Numbered from the stretch's first letter, positions 22,461-32,155 are shown. The stretch: 64,000 nt of DNA from Ariolimax columbianus (GCA_036924085.1 JAVGWX010000002.1:150663571-150727570), one strand, 5' to 3'. Program-made: numbers and translations. The notes: a model not told the origin generated them from the letters alone.

Positions 22461-23812
22461 TATCTAATTAGCAATCGTCTACTTGATTATGTATCCCCCA
22501 CTAAAATACATAACATGTTTCTATCTAATTAGCAATCGTCTACTTGATTATGTATCCCCCACTAAAATACATAACATGTTTCTATCTAATTAGCAATCGT
22601 CTACTTGATTATGTATCCCCCCCTAAAATACATAACATGTTTCTATCTAATTAGAAATCGTCTACTTGATTATGTATCCCCCACTAAAATACATAACATG
22701 TTTCTATCTAATTAGCAATCGTCTACTTGATTATGTATCCCCCACTAAAATACATAACATGTTTCTATCTAATTAGCAATCGTCTACTTGATTATGTATC
22801 CCCCCCTAAAATACATAACATGTTTCTATCTAATTAGAAATCGTCTACTTGATTATGTATCCCCCACTAAAATACATAACATGTTTCTATCTAATTAGCA
22901 ATCGTCTACTTGATTATGTATCCCCCACTAAAATACATAACATGTTTCTATCTAATTAGCAATCGTCTACTTGATTATGTATCCCCCACTAAAATACATA
23001 ACATGTTTCTATCTAATTAGCAATCGTCTACTTGATTATGTATCCCCCATTAAAATACATAACATGTTTCTATCTAATTAGCAATCGTCTACTTGATTAT
23101 GTATCCCCCACTAAAATACATAACATGTTTCTATCTAATTAGCAATCGTCTACTTGATTATGTATTCCCCACTAAAATACATAACATGTTTCTATCTAAT
23201 TAGAAATCGTCTACTTGATTATGTATCCCCCACTAAAATACATAACATGTTTCTATCTAATTAGCAATCGTCTACTTGATTATGTATCCCCCACTAAAAT
23301 ACATAACATGTTTCTATCTAATTAGCAATCGTCTACTTGATTATGTATCCCCCACTAAAATACATAACATGTTTCTATCTAATTAGCAATCGTCTACTTG
23401 ATTATGTATCCCCCATTAAAATACATAACATGTTTCTATCTAATTAGCAATCGTCTACTTGATTATGTATCCCCCACTAAAATACATAACATGTTTCTAT
23501 CTAATTAGCAATCGTCTACTTGATTATGTATCCCCCACTAAAATACATAACATGTTTCTATCTAATTAGCAATCGTCTACTTGATTATCTATCCCCCACT
23601 AAAATACATAACATGTTTCTATCTAATTAGCAATCGTCTACTTGATTATGTATCCCCCACTAAAATACATAACATGTTTCTATCTAATTAGCAATCGTCT
23701 ACTTGATTATGTATCCCCCACTAAAATACATAACATGTTTCTATCTAATTAGCAATCGTCTACTTGATTATGTATCCCCCACTAAAATACATAACATGTT
23801 TCTATCTAATTA
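22461..23812. repeat. Satellite array, 61-bp unit, 22 copies
   Basis: Very homogeneous 61-bp units with 'tatctaattagcaatcgtct' and 'acataacatgtttc'. Rare variants repeat at multiples of the unit: a 'ccccccta' form at about 22,619 and 22,800; an 'attagaaatcg' form at about 22,650, 22,834 and 23,201; a 'ccccatta' form at about 23,046 and 23,411. Spacings of about 3 and 6 units indicate block duplication. Both strands have frequent stops, so it is non-coding. Confidence 0.97.
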
Positions 23813-24125
23813 CTTCTCTGTTGTGAGTGCATTTCCATTGTTTGCGGGATAAATTTGATTGGCTATTCGAATCATATGTTAGATATCTTTTAGAGGCTTG
23901 CGTGAGTTAGCCATTCTGTTTAGTTGTAAGAGGTGGGCTGGCCGAGGATGAAGAGATGAGAGGGTGATCAGGAAGTGATCGAGAAGGTAAGGAAGAAGGG
24001 AAATGGACAAGGGCGGACAGATCTAAGTTGGGACCAAAATATGAAATGGGATTGTAAGGCAGGGGAGGCAATGCGAAAAGTGGAATACCATTAAAAAGTT
24101 AAATTGCTGTAAATCTGGGGTAGTT

Positions 24126-24753
24126 GTCTCGCCGCAGCGATTCAATTTCAACCAGTGTTCGTAAAGCGATCTCAGTCCCGCCAGGCGGAGCGATAGCGCG
24201 GGCTTGCGGAAAACGCTCGCCTGCCTTTCCCCGTAGAGCGAATTGGGTGCGGTTTGTTGTAGCGGCTCCTCCACCGAGGTGCGATGGTCTGGTCCGTATC
24301 AGGAAACGTGGTCCGTCCGTGGTAATTTATCTAAGGCTTATAGCAGAGCTCGACAGTACGTCTCGCTGGTGGTCCGACTCTCGCAAAGAGCTTGTGACCG
24401 GCAAATGGAAAGCAGGAATCGTTGCCTCGAGGCCCTGCGTTCTCCTACGGAGAAGGGCAGGCCTGCATGCCAAATTGTCTCTAGTCCCAGTGAAATTCAT
24501 CGCTGAGGTCGTTGGGATCCGTTCTGCACAGAGCGCTGCCATCCCTCCTCGAGCGAGCCCGGTCGGTCGGTCGTCTGGTGCGTGTGGGAGGCCCCTGTCA
24601 GGCGGTCCTAGGTCGACGGAGTGAGGGACGGGTGGAACAACCGTCCGTCCGTCCGTCCCGTCAGTCGGTCCCTGCGGCCGTCGTCCCAGCGAGGCTTTTT
24701 ACACACCCTTCCTCCGCCGACCGGTGTGTGCTGTACGTACGTCTCCGACAGAT
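24126..24753 (+). other. Probable rDNA 5' external transcribed spacer
   Basis: GC-rich sequence with short simple motifs (ccgtccgtccgtcccgtc, cggtcggtcggtc) that begins sharply after AT-rich DNA near 24,110-24,126 and runs without a break into the 18S 5' end. Position and composition fit the spacer that precedes 18S in the Pol I transcript. There is no sequence-level proof, since such spacers evolve fast. Open frames across it (for example 24,124-24,624) look like a by-product of GC content. Confidence 0.7.
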
Positions 24754-25920
24754 ATATGGTTGATCCTGCCAGTAGTCATATGCTTGTCTCAAAGATTAAG
24801 CCATGCATGTCTAAGTTCACACTGTCTCACGGTGAAACCGCGAATGGCTCATTAAATCAGTCGAGGTTCCTTAGATGACACGATCCTACTTGGATAACTG
24901 TGGCAATTTCTAGAGCTAATACATGCTTACCAAGCTCCGACCCTCGCGGAAAGAGCGCTTTTATTAGTTCAAAACCAATCGTCGTTTCCCCTCGCGGGGT
25001 TGCGGCGTCCCCACTGGTGACTCTGGATAACTTTGTGCTGATCGCATGGCCTCATGTGCCGGCGACGCATCTTTCAAATGTCTGCCCTATCAAATGTCGA
25101 TGGTACGTAACATGCCTACCATGTTTGTAACGGGTAACGGGGAATCAGGGTTCGATTCCGGAGAGGGAGCATGAGAAACGGCTACCACATCCAAGGAAGG
25201 CAGCAGGCGCGAAACTTACCCACTCCCGGCACGGGGAGATAGTGACGAAAAATAACAATACGGGACTATTTCGAGGCCCCGTAATTGGAATGAGTACACT
25301 TTAAACCCTTTAACGAGGATCTATTGGAGGGCAAGTCTGGTGCCAGCAGCCGCGGTAATTCCAGCTCCAATAGCGTATATTAAAGTTTTTGCAGTTAAAA
25401 AGCTTGTAGTTGGATCTCAGGCGCAGGCGGGCGGTCCGGCTCGCGCCGGTTCACTGCCCGTTGTCTCCTGCCCTACCGTCTGCCGGCTCTCTCCCACGGG
25501 TGCTCTTCGCTGAGCGTCCTGGGTGGCCGGCGCGTTTACTTTGAAAAAATTAGAGTGTTCAAAGCAGGCCTCGGCTGCCTGAATAATCGTGCATGGAATA
25601 ATGGAATAGGACCTCGGTTCTATTTTGTTGGTTTTCGGAACTGGAGGTAATGATTAACAGGGACAAACAGGGGCATTCGTATTGCGGCGTTAGAGGTGAA
25701 ATTCTTGGATCGCCGCAAGACGAGCTACTGCGAAAGCATTTGTCAAGAATGTTTTCATTAATCAAGAACGAAAGTCAGAGGTGCGAAGACGATCAGATAC
25801 CGTCGTAGTTCTGACCATAAACGATGCCGACTAGCGATCCGCAGGAGTTGCTTCGATGACTCTGCGGGCAGCTTCCGGAAAACCAAAGTGTTTGGGTTCC
25901 GGGGGAAGTATGGTTGCAAA

Positions 25921-25969
<49 letters not shown>

Positions 25970-25992
25970 GCGGCTTAATTTGACTCAACACG
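24754..25992 (+). rRNA. 18S rRNA, 5' two-thirds only (truncated)
   Basis: Starts with the canonical 'ggttgatcctgccagtagtc' end and continues through the universal landmarks 'gccatgcatgtctaag', 'gagaaacggctaccacatcc', 'gtgccagcagccgcggtaat' and 'gaaattcttggatcgccgca', then 'ggaattgacggaagggcacc' at 25,934. It stops after 'gactcaacacg', where the normal 'ggaaacctcaccc' would follow. The remaining ~600 nt (decoding-centre 3' major and minor domains) is absent. A few substitutions in conserved sites (for example 'agtttttgcag' for 'agttgttgcag', 'aagcttgtag' for 'aagctcgtag', 'cactcccggcacgg' for 'cactccCRGcacgg') suggest a non-functional, slightly diverged copy. It cannot make a working small subunit. 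Confidence 0.97.
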
Positions 25993-26460
25993 ACCAACAC
26001 TGAAATGATTGACATGCCGAGACCACTCTTCTGGGGTCTAATATGGAACTGGTGCTGGATTTAGACCCTTAGAAATCTGGGGTTATGCCCCTTGTGGCCC
26101 GGTTGACCTGCATCCAGTGTTCTGAAAAAGGAATTGCCGGAAGAGCACTATCAGGAGTGGAGCCTGAGGCTTAAATTAACTTAACACGCCAATACTGCAG
26201 AATTACTGTCAACAAGTACACCTTCGTGGGGTCTAATAGAGAACATGTGCTGGAATTAGACCCTCGAAAATCTGGGGCTACCCCCTAAGTAACTTGATTG
26301 TCTCGCTAAGGGAATTGACGGAAGGGCACCACCAGGTGTGGAACCTGCGGCTTAATTTGACTGAACACGCCAATACTGTAGAACAACTGACAAATCGAGA
26401 GCACTACCGTTTGGTCTAATAATGAACGTACGCTGCTATTAGACTCACGGATGACTAGTC
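25931..26460 (+). repeat. Tandem units each starting with an 18S rRNA segment
   Basis: Three homologous units begin at 25,931, 26,127 and about 26,308 (spacings about 196 and 181). Each begins with the ~62-nt 18S segment 'ggaattgacggaag...' to '...aacacg'. Against the expected 18S sequence, unit 2 has about 8 differences and unit 3 about 4. After it, all units share non-rRNA sequence: 'ccaa(c/t)actg', then '(t)ggtctaata.(t/g)gaac', 'tgctg' and 'ttagac'. A partial fourth unit may remain near 26,571 ('gtctgaccaaatagtgaacgggtgctgg'-like). They form the 5' end of the LINE. Confidence 0.9.
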
Positions 26461-27035
26461 AGCTCTCAAACACTCAAATGAAAGAACGCTACAGAAATCG
26501 TGTTTAACTCCGCAGAAACCGCAGATTTCAAATACCTGGTCATTGACAAACAAAAGCCCTCAATAAATTCGTCTGACCAAATAGTGAACGGGTGCTGGAA
26601 ATAGATCATCTCAAGACAGGTCAGTTTTACCCTACTAATGACAGGGCGTTGCTACGGAAAACCAGCTCAAATCGAGAGGAGCCGCGACACTTTGGTCCAC
26701 GTACCAGGCTGATAAGCCAAGGGCGCGAGGCTACCATGTGGGGGATTGCGGCCGAACCCTTGTAAGCCGCAATCCCGCCCAAAATCTCAGCACCACTGCA
26801 ATGGGAGGCTCCTACATGCTCGGGACCTGGGGCTTGCGCCCCAGCCCTATCAGGTAGAGCCACAGTAAGAGGTCCTTGCCGTCCGCCAATCAAAGCGGGC
26901 GGACAACTGCCATATACTCACCTTATACGGCGATGGGGTGCGAAACCACCAACCAAAGACTTAGTACCTGGTCGGGGTGTCGAAAAGAGTAGAGCAGCCA
27001 CCTCACTGTGAACTGTCGAGACTCAACAACTGACC

Positions 27036-27434
27036 ATGAGAGTTGTCCGCACACCAGGCGAACAACATCTCTGTGACATTACCAGGCTTGTCCTCTGGCT
27101 AAATGCACTCCGGCTACGATATCTACCTCTGTACGTTATCAGCCATATAACTATCATGCTGGACGCAGAAGAGATGCAGACCAGCGGACATTGCACACCT
27201 GCCCCACTGTGTCAACACCCCAGGTGGCGGGAAATGCTAGGCGTACCATCCCTGCATAGAAGCCAAGAAAATAAAGGGAAAAAGAGATACCTCCCTCACA
27301 TGCAAATGCTACGTTTCTGGCAGGACGTGACGATCCTGGGATACAGACACACTGGACTGCCTCTCTCCTGGTTAAACCAGTCCATCTCATATATCATCTC
27401 ACATATCATCATTGCACCCTATAGACACGAGTAG
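27036..27434 (+). CDS. Hypothetical ORF in the position of LINE ORF1
   Basis: A 132-residue open frame between the 5' repeats and the endonuclease frame, where ORF1 (an RNA-binding protein with Cys-His knuckles in I-type LINEs) would lie. It has no CCHC motif, coiled coil or RRM that I can see. It could be a remnant or chance. A 'tgcaaatgctac' Cys-x-Cys in another frame is too little to call a knuckle. Confidence 0.25.
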   Translation: MRVVRTPGEQHLCDITRLVLWLNALRLRYLPLYVISHITIMLDAEEMQTSGHCTPAPLCQHPRWREMLGVPSLHRSQENKGKKRYLPHMQMLRFWQDVTILGYRHTGLPLSWLNQSISYIISHIIIAPYRHE

Positions 27435-27571
27435 CGAAGACTCGATAGTCTGGTAAGACAACTTCCATAAGAGAGACAACTCTGATCATAAACAACTGCT
27501 GCCTTGCAGATAGGCTGGGGACAGCCAAAGGCTAAGGAGGGCATCCCTACAGAAACGCCTGTTGAAATCGG

Positions 27572-29161
27572 ATGCACGGGGCCGCAAGCCTAACAAAACA
27601 GTGCAACGTAAATCGCAGCATGATGGCAGTACAACCTATTAGAAAAACGCATGACGCTCATCCTGCGGAGTCCCGCCAGGCAGCGATAGTGCCGGGCCTC
27701 ACGCCTCGAAGGGGCCCACCCAAGACTACTGGTGGTCACCCACCCATGTGTCGTGGAGTCAAGGCACATGGCTATGGGGCAACTTCTATTGGCCAAAACC
27801 TCAAGACCCTCAAAATACTACAGTGGAATGCGGAGGGAGTCATTAATAAAAAACTTTCCCTAACACACCACCTGCATGAAGGTAAGATTGACGTGGCATG
27901 TATCCAGGAAACGCACCTCAACAATAACCATAAATTCTCAATCAGAGGATACCAGACCTTCCGTCTAGATAGAGAAGGCCACAAAGGAGGGGTCCTGATA
28001 CTGACCAGAAACTGCATACCGAGTAGCGCGGTATCTGTCAATCACACCGGACAAGCAGAAATTGTAGGAGTTGACATAATGGCTCAAGAGATGAAGCTCC
28101 GCATTTTCAATCTGTACGGACCACCAAATAGAGACCTATCGCTCTCGAATATGGAGGTCAGAGACTCCAACTGCATAGTAGTTGGAGATTTCAACAGCCA
28201 CTCGGAGAGATGGGGATACTCTGACACAGACAGCAGAGGTGACGAAGTGGAAGATTGGGAGATAGATGCAAATCTCTCCCTAATCAATAGGCCGGAGGAT
28301 AGCCCTAGCTTCTATTCAAGAACATGGCAAACCACCTCGACTCCAGATTTGGCCTTCTCCACACAGGACATACACCATAAAATAGAGCGCCAGGTGCTAA
28401 ACCAACTGGCAGGTAGCGACCACAGGCCGATCAGGCTAAACATCGACATGGAAGTAGGCCCACAGGAAACAAAACCGCTCCCACGTTGGAATTACAAACG
28501 AGCCGACTGGGACAGATTTGCAATCCTGACAGATGGGCTGTGTGAAACCATCAACACACGAAACACCAAAATGAAGCCCGTGGTAGATAACCTAAGCAAG
28601 GCAATAATGCAAGCCGCCACTGAGACCATCCCAAGAGGAGCTAGGAAAAACTATAAGCCCTACTGGAATGATGAGTTGCAGAAATTGGAAGATGCAGTAA
28701 CAAATGCTAGGAACATGGCAGAGCGAGATAAATCCATGGAGGCAAACATCGCCCTCAAAGCCGCCGCGGCGAAGTACAAACACACTCTAAAGCAAACAGC
28801 AAGAGAAAGCTGGAAAAATAAAACGGAAAGTCTAAACCTGGACAAAGACGGGAACAAGCTATGGAAGCTAGTCAGAGCCATGAACGACGAAACCCCGTCA
28901 AATAAACAAATTACTATCAAGCAGGGCGAGAACTTGATCACAGATAAGAAAGCCGCAAACGCATTTGTCGATCACTATGCCAGAGCAAACCACATCGAGG
29001 TCCCTGCAGATAAGCATACAGACATTAGCGAAGAGCTAAAGGGACACGAAAACATAAATACGGCTCATGAAGAGCACATGATGGCCAAACTAACAATGCG
29101 CGAAATGGAAGAGGCTATGAGAACACTAAAGAAAATAAATCTCCCGGAAAAGACGGGATAA
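27572..29161 (+). CDS. LINE polyprotein part 1: APE-type endonuclease
   Basis: A 529-residue frame whose residues ~80-290 form an apurinic/apyrimidinic-like endonuclease, which nicks target DNA to prime reverse transcription. Visible catalytic motifs are LQWNAEGV (Asn86), IQETHL (Glu113), VVGDFNSH (Asp206, Asn208), STPDLAFS (Asp259) and GSDHRP (Asp283, His284), all intact. The rest leads toward the RT, with a Lys-rich linker. The frame is lost at about 29,130-29,155: SPGKDGITNE is expected, but the frame reads LPEKTG then stop. One base seems missing. The start is the first Met; the true start is uncertain, since the first ~75 residues have no domain. Confidence 0.88.
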   Translation: MHGAASLTKQCNVNRSMMAVQPIRKTHDAHPAESRQAAIVPGLTPRRGPPKTTGGHPPMCRGVKAHGYGATSIGQNLKTLKILQWNAEGVINKKLSLTHHLHEGKIDVACIQETHLNNNHKFSIRGYQTFRLDREGHKGGVLILTRNCIPSSAVSVNHTGQAEIVGVDIMAQEMKLRIFNLYGPPNRDLSLSNMEVRDSNCIVVGDFNSHSERWGYSDTDSRGDEVEDWEIDANLSLINRPEDSPSFYSRTWQTTSTPDLAFSTQDIHHKIERQVLNQLAGSDHRPIRLNIDMEVGPQETKPLPRWNYKRADWDRFAILTDGLCETINTRNTKMKPVVDNLSKAIMQAATETIPRGARKNYKPYWNDELQKLEDAVTNARNMAERDKSMEANIALKAAAAKYKHTLKQTARESWKNKTESLNLDKDGNKLWKLVRAMNDETPSNKQITIKQGENLITDKKAANAFVDHYARANHIEVPADKHTDISEELKGHENINTAHEEHMMAKLTMREMEEAMRTLKKINLPEKTG

Positions 29162-29169
29162 CAAACGAA

Positions 29170-30642
29170 ATGCTGATGGGGCTGGGCCAAACAGCGAAGA
29201 GGAAATTACTATCAGTCCTGAACCAAAGCTGGAAAAGGGGTATTGTACCCCAGGCATGGAAAGACGCAATACTGGTACCAGTACCAAAAACAGGAAAGGA
29301 TAAAACAGATCCAAATGGATACAGGCCCATCAGCCTACTGAGCTGTGTCGGCAAGCTGATGGAACGGATGATAAACACCAGACTGATGTGGCATCTGGAA
29401 GAAAAACGAATACTAATTCCACAGCAAGCCGGCTTTAGACAGCACAGATCCACTGAGGACCAGGTCATCCTCATAGCCCAGGAGATAGAAGATGCCTACC
29501 AGGCACATAAACACACAGTAGCTGTTTGGGTGGATCTGGAAAAGGCATTTGACAAAGTCTGGAAGGATGGATTTAGAGTCAAGCTAAGAAGAAGTGATGT
29601 CTGTGGGAAGATGTACAAGTGGATCAACCACTACCTCAAACAAAGAACGGCCAGAGTCCAAGTACAAGGGCAGATGAGCAAAAAGGTGACACTCGAGCAG
29701 GGAGTACCCCAAGGGAGAGTATTGTCACCCACACTCTTCCTGGTATATATAAACGATATTACAGAGAATATACCAAGAAGAGTCCATAGCTCAATGTTTG
29801 CAGACGATCTGGCTATGTGGACCTCTGAAAAGAATCTCACCATATCAAGAAATCGGATGCAGACGGCCCTAACATCGCTGGAAGAGTGGGCGAACTCATG
29901 GCTGGTCAAAATAAACGAGGAGAAAACCACATGCACAATATTCTCGCTTTCATTAAAACCCCAAAGTACCAAATTAAGTCTAAATGGCAAATTCCTGCAG
30001 CCAAACGACAACCCAACGTATCTGGGAGTCACATTTGATCGGCGCATGACATGGAAAAGTCAGATTGAGAGAAACCGAATGAAAGCCAGAGAAAGAATGG
30101 CAATCATGAGGAAACTTGCTGGCACAAGCTGGGGAGCAGACGAAGGCATACTAAAGAAACTGTATACTGGAAGAGTGAGACCAGTTCTCGAGTATGGCAT
30201 TGCGGCATGGACAACAGCAGCGAAGGCGAACTTCGATAAAGTTAACAAACTTCAAAACCAAGCCATGATAATTATAACAGGTGGCATGAAGTCAACGCCA
30301 ATTGTAGAACTTGAAAAGATTACAAAACTGCAATCCATGACCGATAGAAGAGACTGCAGAGCCCAGCTGCAGTCAGAGAAACTCCGAAGACTGACTGACC
30401 ATCCAATGCACCAGAGACTAAACAATTTGGGAAATGGGAAACTAAAGCGGAGAAACTTTGCAGAAATAGCCAAAGCAAAGATGCACGAAGATCCCATAAA
30501 CGCACTAACAACACCAAAACCCATCACTACTGTACGAAAACCTACCTGGAGGCAGGATATATTTCCAGAGGTGGTGAAACTATACCAGGTATTGCAAACA
30601 AAAACTGCCAGACTGAAAAAGAAAGGAGAGATACTACGCTAA
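29170..30642 (+). CDS. LINE polyprotein part 2: reverse transcriptase
   Basis: A 490-residue frame continuing the polyprotein after the first frameshift; coding similarity already begins near 29,130, so the Met is internal. Motifs in order are YRPISLLSCVGKLMER, the palm Asp in VDLEKAFDKVW (Asp122), QGVPQGRVLSPTLF (the usual Ser/Cys replaced in GRVLSP), SSMFADDLAMW (Asp212, Asp213), then the thumb with NPTYLGVTFDRRMTW. All catalytic Asp are present. Compared with the copy at 42.2-43.7 kb, a base lost near 30,574 ('gtggtgaaacta' for 'gtggtagaaaata') shifts the frame and gives an early stop before RNase H. Confidence 0.92.
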   Translation: MLMGLGQTAKRKLLSVLNQSWKRGIVPQAWKDAILVPVPKTGKDKTDPNGYRPISLLSCVGKLMERMINTRLMWHLEEKRILIPQQAGFRQHRSTEDQVILIAQEIEDAYQAHKHTVAVWVDLEKAFDKVWKDGFRVKLRRSDVCGKMYKWINHYLKQRTARVQVQGQMSKKVTLEQGVPQGRVLSPTLFLVYINDITENIPRRVHSSMFADDLAMWTSEKNLTISRNRMQTALTSLEEWANSWLVKINEEKTTCTIFSLSLKPQSTKLSLNGKFLQPNDNPTYLGVTFDRRMTWKSQIERNRMKARERMAIMRKLAGTSWGADEGILKKLYTGRVRPVLEYGIAAWTTAAKANFDKVNKLQNQAMIIITGGMKSTPIVELEKITKLQSMTDRRDCRAQLQSEKLRRLTDHPMHQRLNNLGNGKLKRRNFAEIAKAKMHEDPINALTTPKPITTVRKPTWRQDIFPEVVKLYQVLQTKTARLKKKGEILR

Positions 30643-30668
30643 GCTTCATAACGAAAAGCTATCCAAGC

Positions 30669-31478
30669 ATGGACTGGACCCATGCATACACCGACGGTTC
30701 TGTAACAAATACTACACAGAACGGAGGGGCAGGAGCATTCCTGAACCTACCAAATGGCAGACAAATAACACTGTCACTCGCTACTAGTAAGTACACAAGC
30801 AATTTCAGAGCGGAGGCAGAGGCACTGAGGGCGGCAGTGGAAGAAATGGTGACACACAGTGAAAATGAGAGCCATAAAGTCCTGCTAAAAGATGCTCTCG
30901 CCGTAGTCACAGCTCTAAAAAGCCAGAAAAACACTGAGCTAAATGACTTAAGAGCAGCACTCTGCAAACTTTGCCAGCAGTCCGCACCAAAAAGGGTAGT
31001 GGTACAGTGGGTTCCGTCACACTGCAACATCCAAGGCAACGAGGAGGCAGACAGACTGGCAAAAGAAGGTGCACGTCTACCACAAACAGATACCAGTATG
31101 ACGTACGAAGAGTCAAAACGGCTTATCAAAGCCAGATACATGACCAAATGGGAAACCGAACATACTGGTTACACCAAAAACGATGCCTATTACCAGTTGA
31201 ACCGAAGAGAGCAGGTCGTTGTCTTCAGACTTCGCACTGGCCACAACAGACTGAGGTACCACCTATTCAACAAATTGAAGATAGGGTGTACCGACGAATG
31301 CCCGTGCGGTACTGGTAAAATGACCGCTGAACATCTGCTGCAGAACTGCCCGACATACGAGGATCAGAGAGAGCAGATGTGGCCATTACCAGTGGAACTG
31401 CAAGACAAGCTCTATGGCAGTGGCGAGAGCCTCAGGATGACCGCCGCTTTTTTCGAAAAAATAATGGTTACTGTCTGA
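30669..31478 (+). CDS. LINE polyprotein part 3: RNase H and C-terminal Cys/His knuckle
   Basis: A 269-residue frame that in an intact copy would be continuous with RT. RNase H: AYTDGSV (Asp9), FRAEAEAL (Glu49), LLKDALAV (Asp75), WVPSHCNIQGNEEADRLA (His118, Asp128). A C-terminal CxC-x8-H-x4-C knuckle follows (Cys211, Cys213, His222, Cys227), then MWPLPVELQDKLYGSGESL and FFEKIM at the end. Next come 10 bases and the GAA tail. It is nearly identical to the copies at 40.3 and 42.2 kb, suggesting recent spread. The frame is open, but this copy as a whole is broken. Confidence 0.93.
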   Translation: MDWTHAYTDGSVTNTTQNGGAGAFLNLPNGRQITLSLATSKYTSNFRAEAEALRAAVEEMVTHSENESHKVLLKDALAVVTALKSQKNTELNDLRAALCKLCQQSAPKRVVVQWVPSHCNIQGNEEADRLAKEGARLPQTDTSMTYEESKRLIKARYMTKWETEHTGYTKNDAYYQLNRREQVVVFRLRTGHNRLRYHLFNKLKIGCTDECPCGTGKMTAEHLLQNCPTYEDQREQMWPLPVELQDKLYGSGESLRMTAAFFEKIMVTV

Positions 31479-31629
31479 CTGCGTACGCAGAAGAAGAAGA
31501 ATCCCACTGTTTCTTCACATGTCTTATTTCACATCTTTTTATGCTGGTTCCACATACTATTAACGTCCATTTTTTCATCCTCATATAGCTCTTAAGGCAC
31601 TTGGTATATTTTATTATTAAAGTTTCAAG

Positions 31630-32155
31630 GTTTATGCTAAATTCTGTCTTCTTCTCCTATTCTCTTTCCGACCTGTAATGCGAACTTTTTAAGTTTGAGC
31701 TGCAAAATCCCCAGCAACATGTGATGGTCTGACGCTACATCTGAAACTCGCTTTACTCTTACATATTGTAGTGTACTTCTGAACGCTTGACTGATACAGA
31801 TGTGATCAATCTGATTTTCCGTTACATGGTCTGGAGATCGCCATGTGGCCTTGTGTATCTTTTTTTAATGTAGAAACGTGCTTCCTCCAATTATCATTTT
31901 GTGAAGCGCACATAACTCTGCAAACATTTCTCCATTTTCGTCCATCTGTCCCATTCATTGTCTTCCCATAATTTGTGCGTAACCTAGGCTGTGTGCTCCT
32001 ACTTTAGCATTGGTCTCCAATTAAAATTATCATTTTTCGTTTCTGCGTGTCAAGGACTTCTTCCAGCTTGTAAATTTCTTGCCCTTTTTTATCGTCGGCC
32101 TCGTTAGTTGGGGCATATCACTGAATGATGTTTATATTGATGTGTTTGGTCCTCG
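31630..32155 (-). pseudogene. RTE-like LINE endonuclease fragment
   Basis: Minus-strand frames give ILIGDQC (GDLN motif altered), then GQMDENGEMFAELCALHKMI, IGGSTFLH, IHKATWRSPDHVTENQIDHI and RVKRVSDVASDHHMLLG. This is the order of the C-terminal half of RTE-clade APE endonucleases (GDFNAK, NENGxxLxxFC, HKxTWxSPD, NQIDHI, SDHxLV). The catalytic Asp/His end is kept, but stops interrupt the frame. It lies between the main LINE and the mariner. Confidence 0.8.

Larger units (their letters stand above)
25993..31500 (+). mobile_element. GAA-tailed LINE (I/R1-like), longest copy, joined to 18S rDNA
   Basis: In order: 5' repeats (to about 26,640), a 0.9-kb region without a recognisable ORF1, then an endonuclease, a reverse transcriptase, RNase H and a Cys/His knuckle, ending 'gcgtacgcag' plus (GAA)n at 31,490-31,500. 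Two frameshifts (about 29,130-29,155 and near 30,574) split the polyprotein into three frames. The presence of RNase H after RT, and an APE-type endonuclease, place it in the I/R1/LOA-like group; the exact clade needs a tree. The 3' flank is not 18S. I found no TSD matching the 3' flank near 24.1 kb. Confidence 0.92.

Noticed and set aside
24124..24624. A 166-residue GC-rich frame before the 18S
   Set aside because: It lies in the probable rRNA spacer; high GC content reduces stops. No domain is seen.
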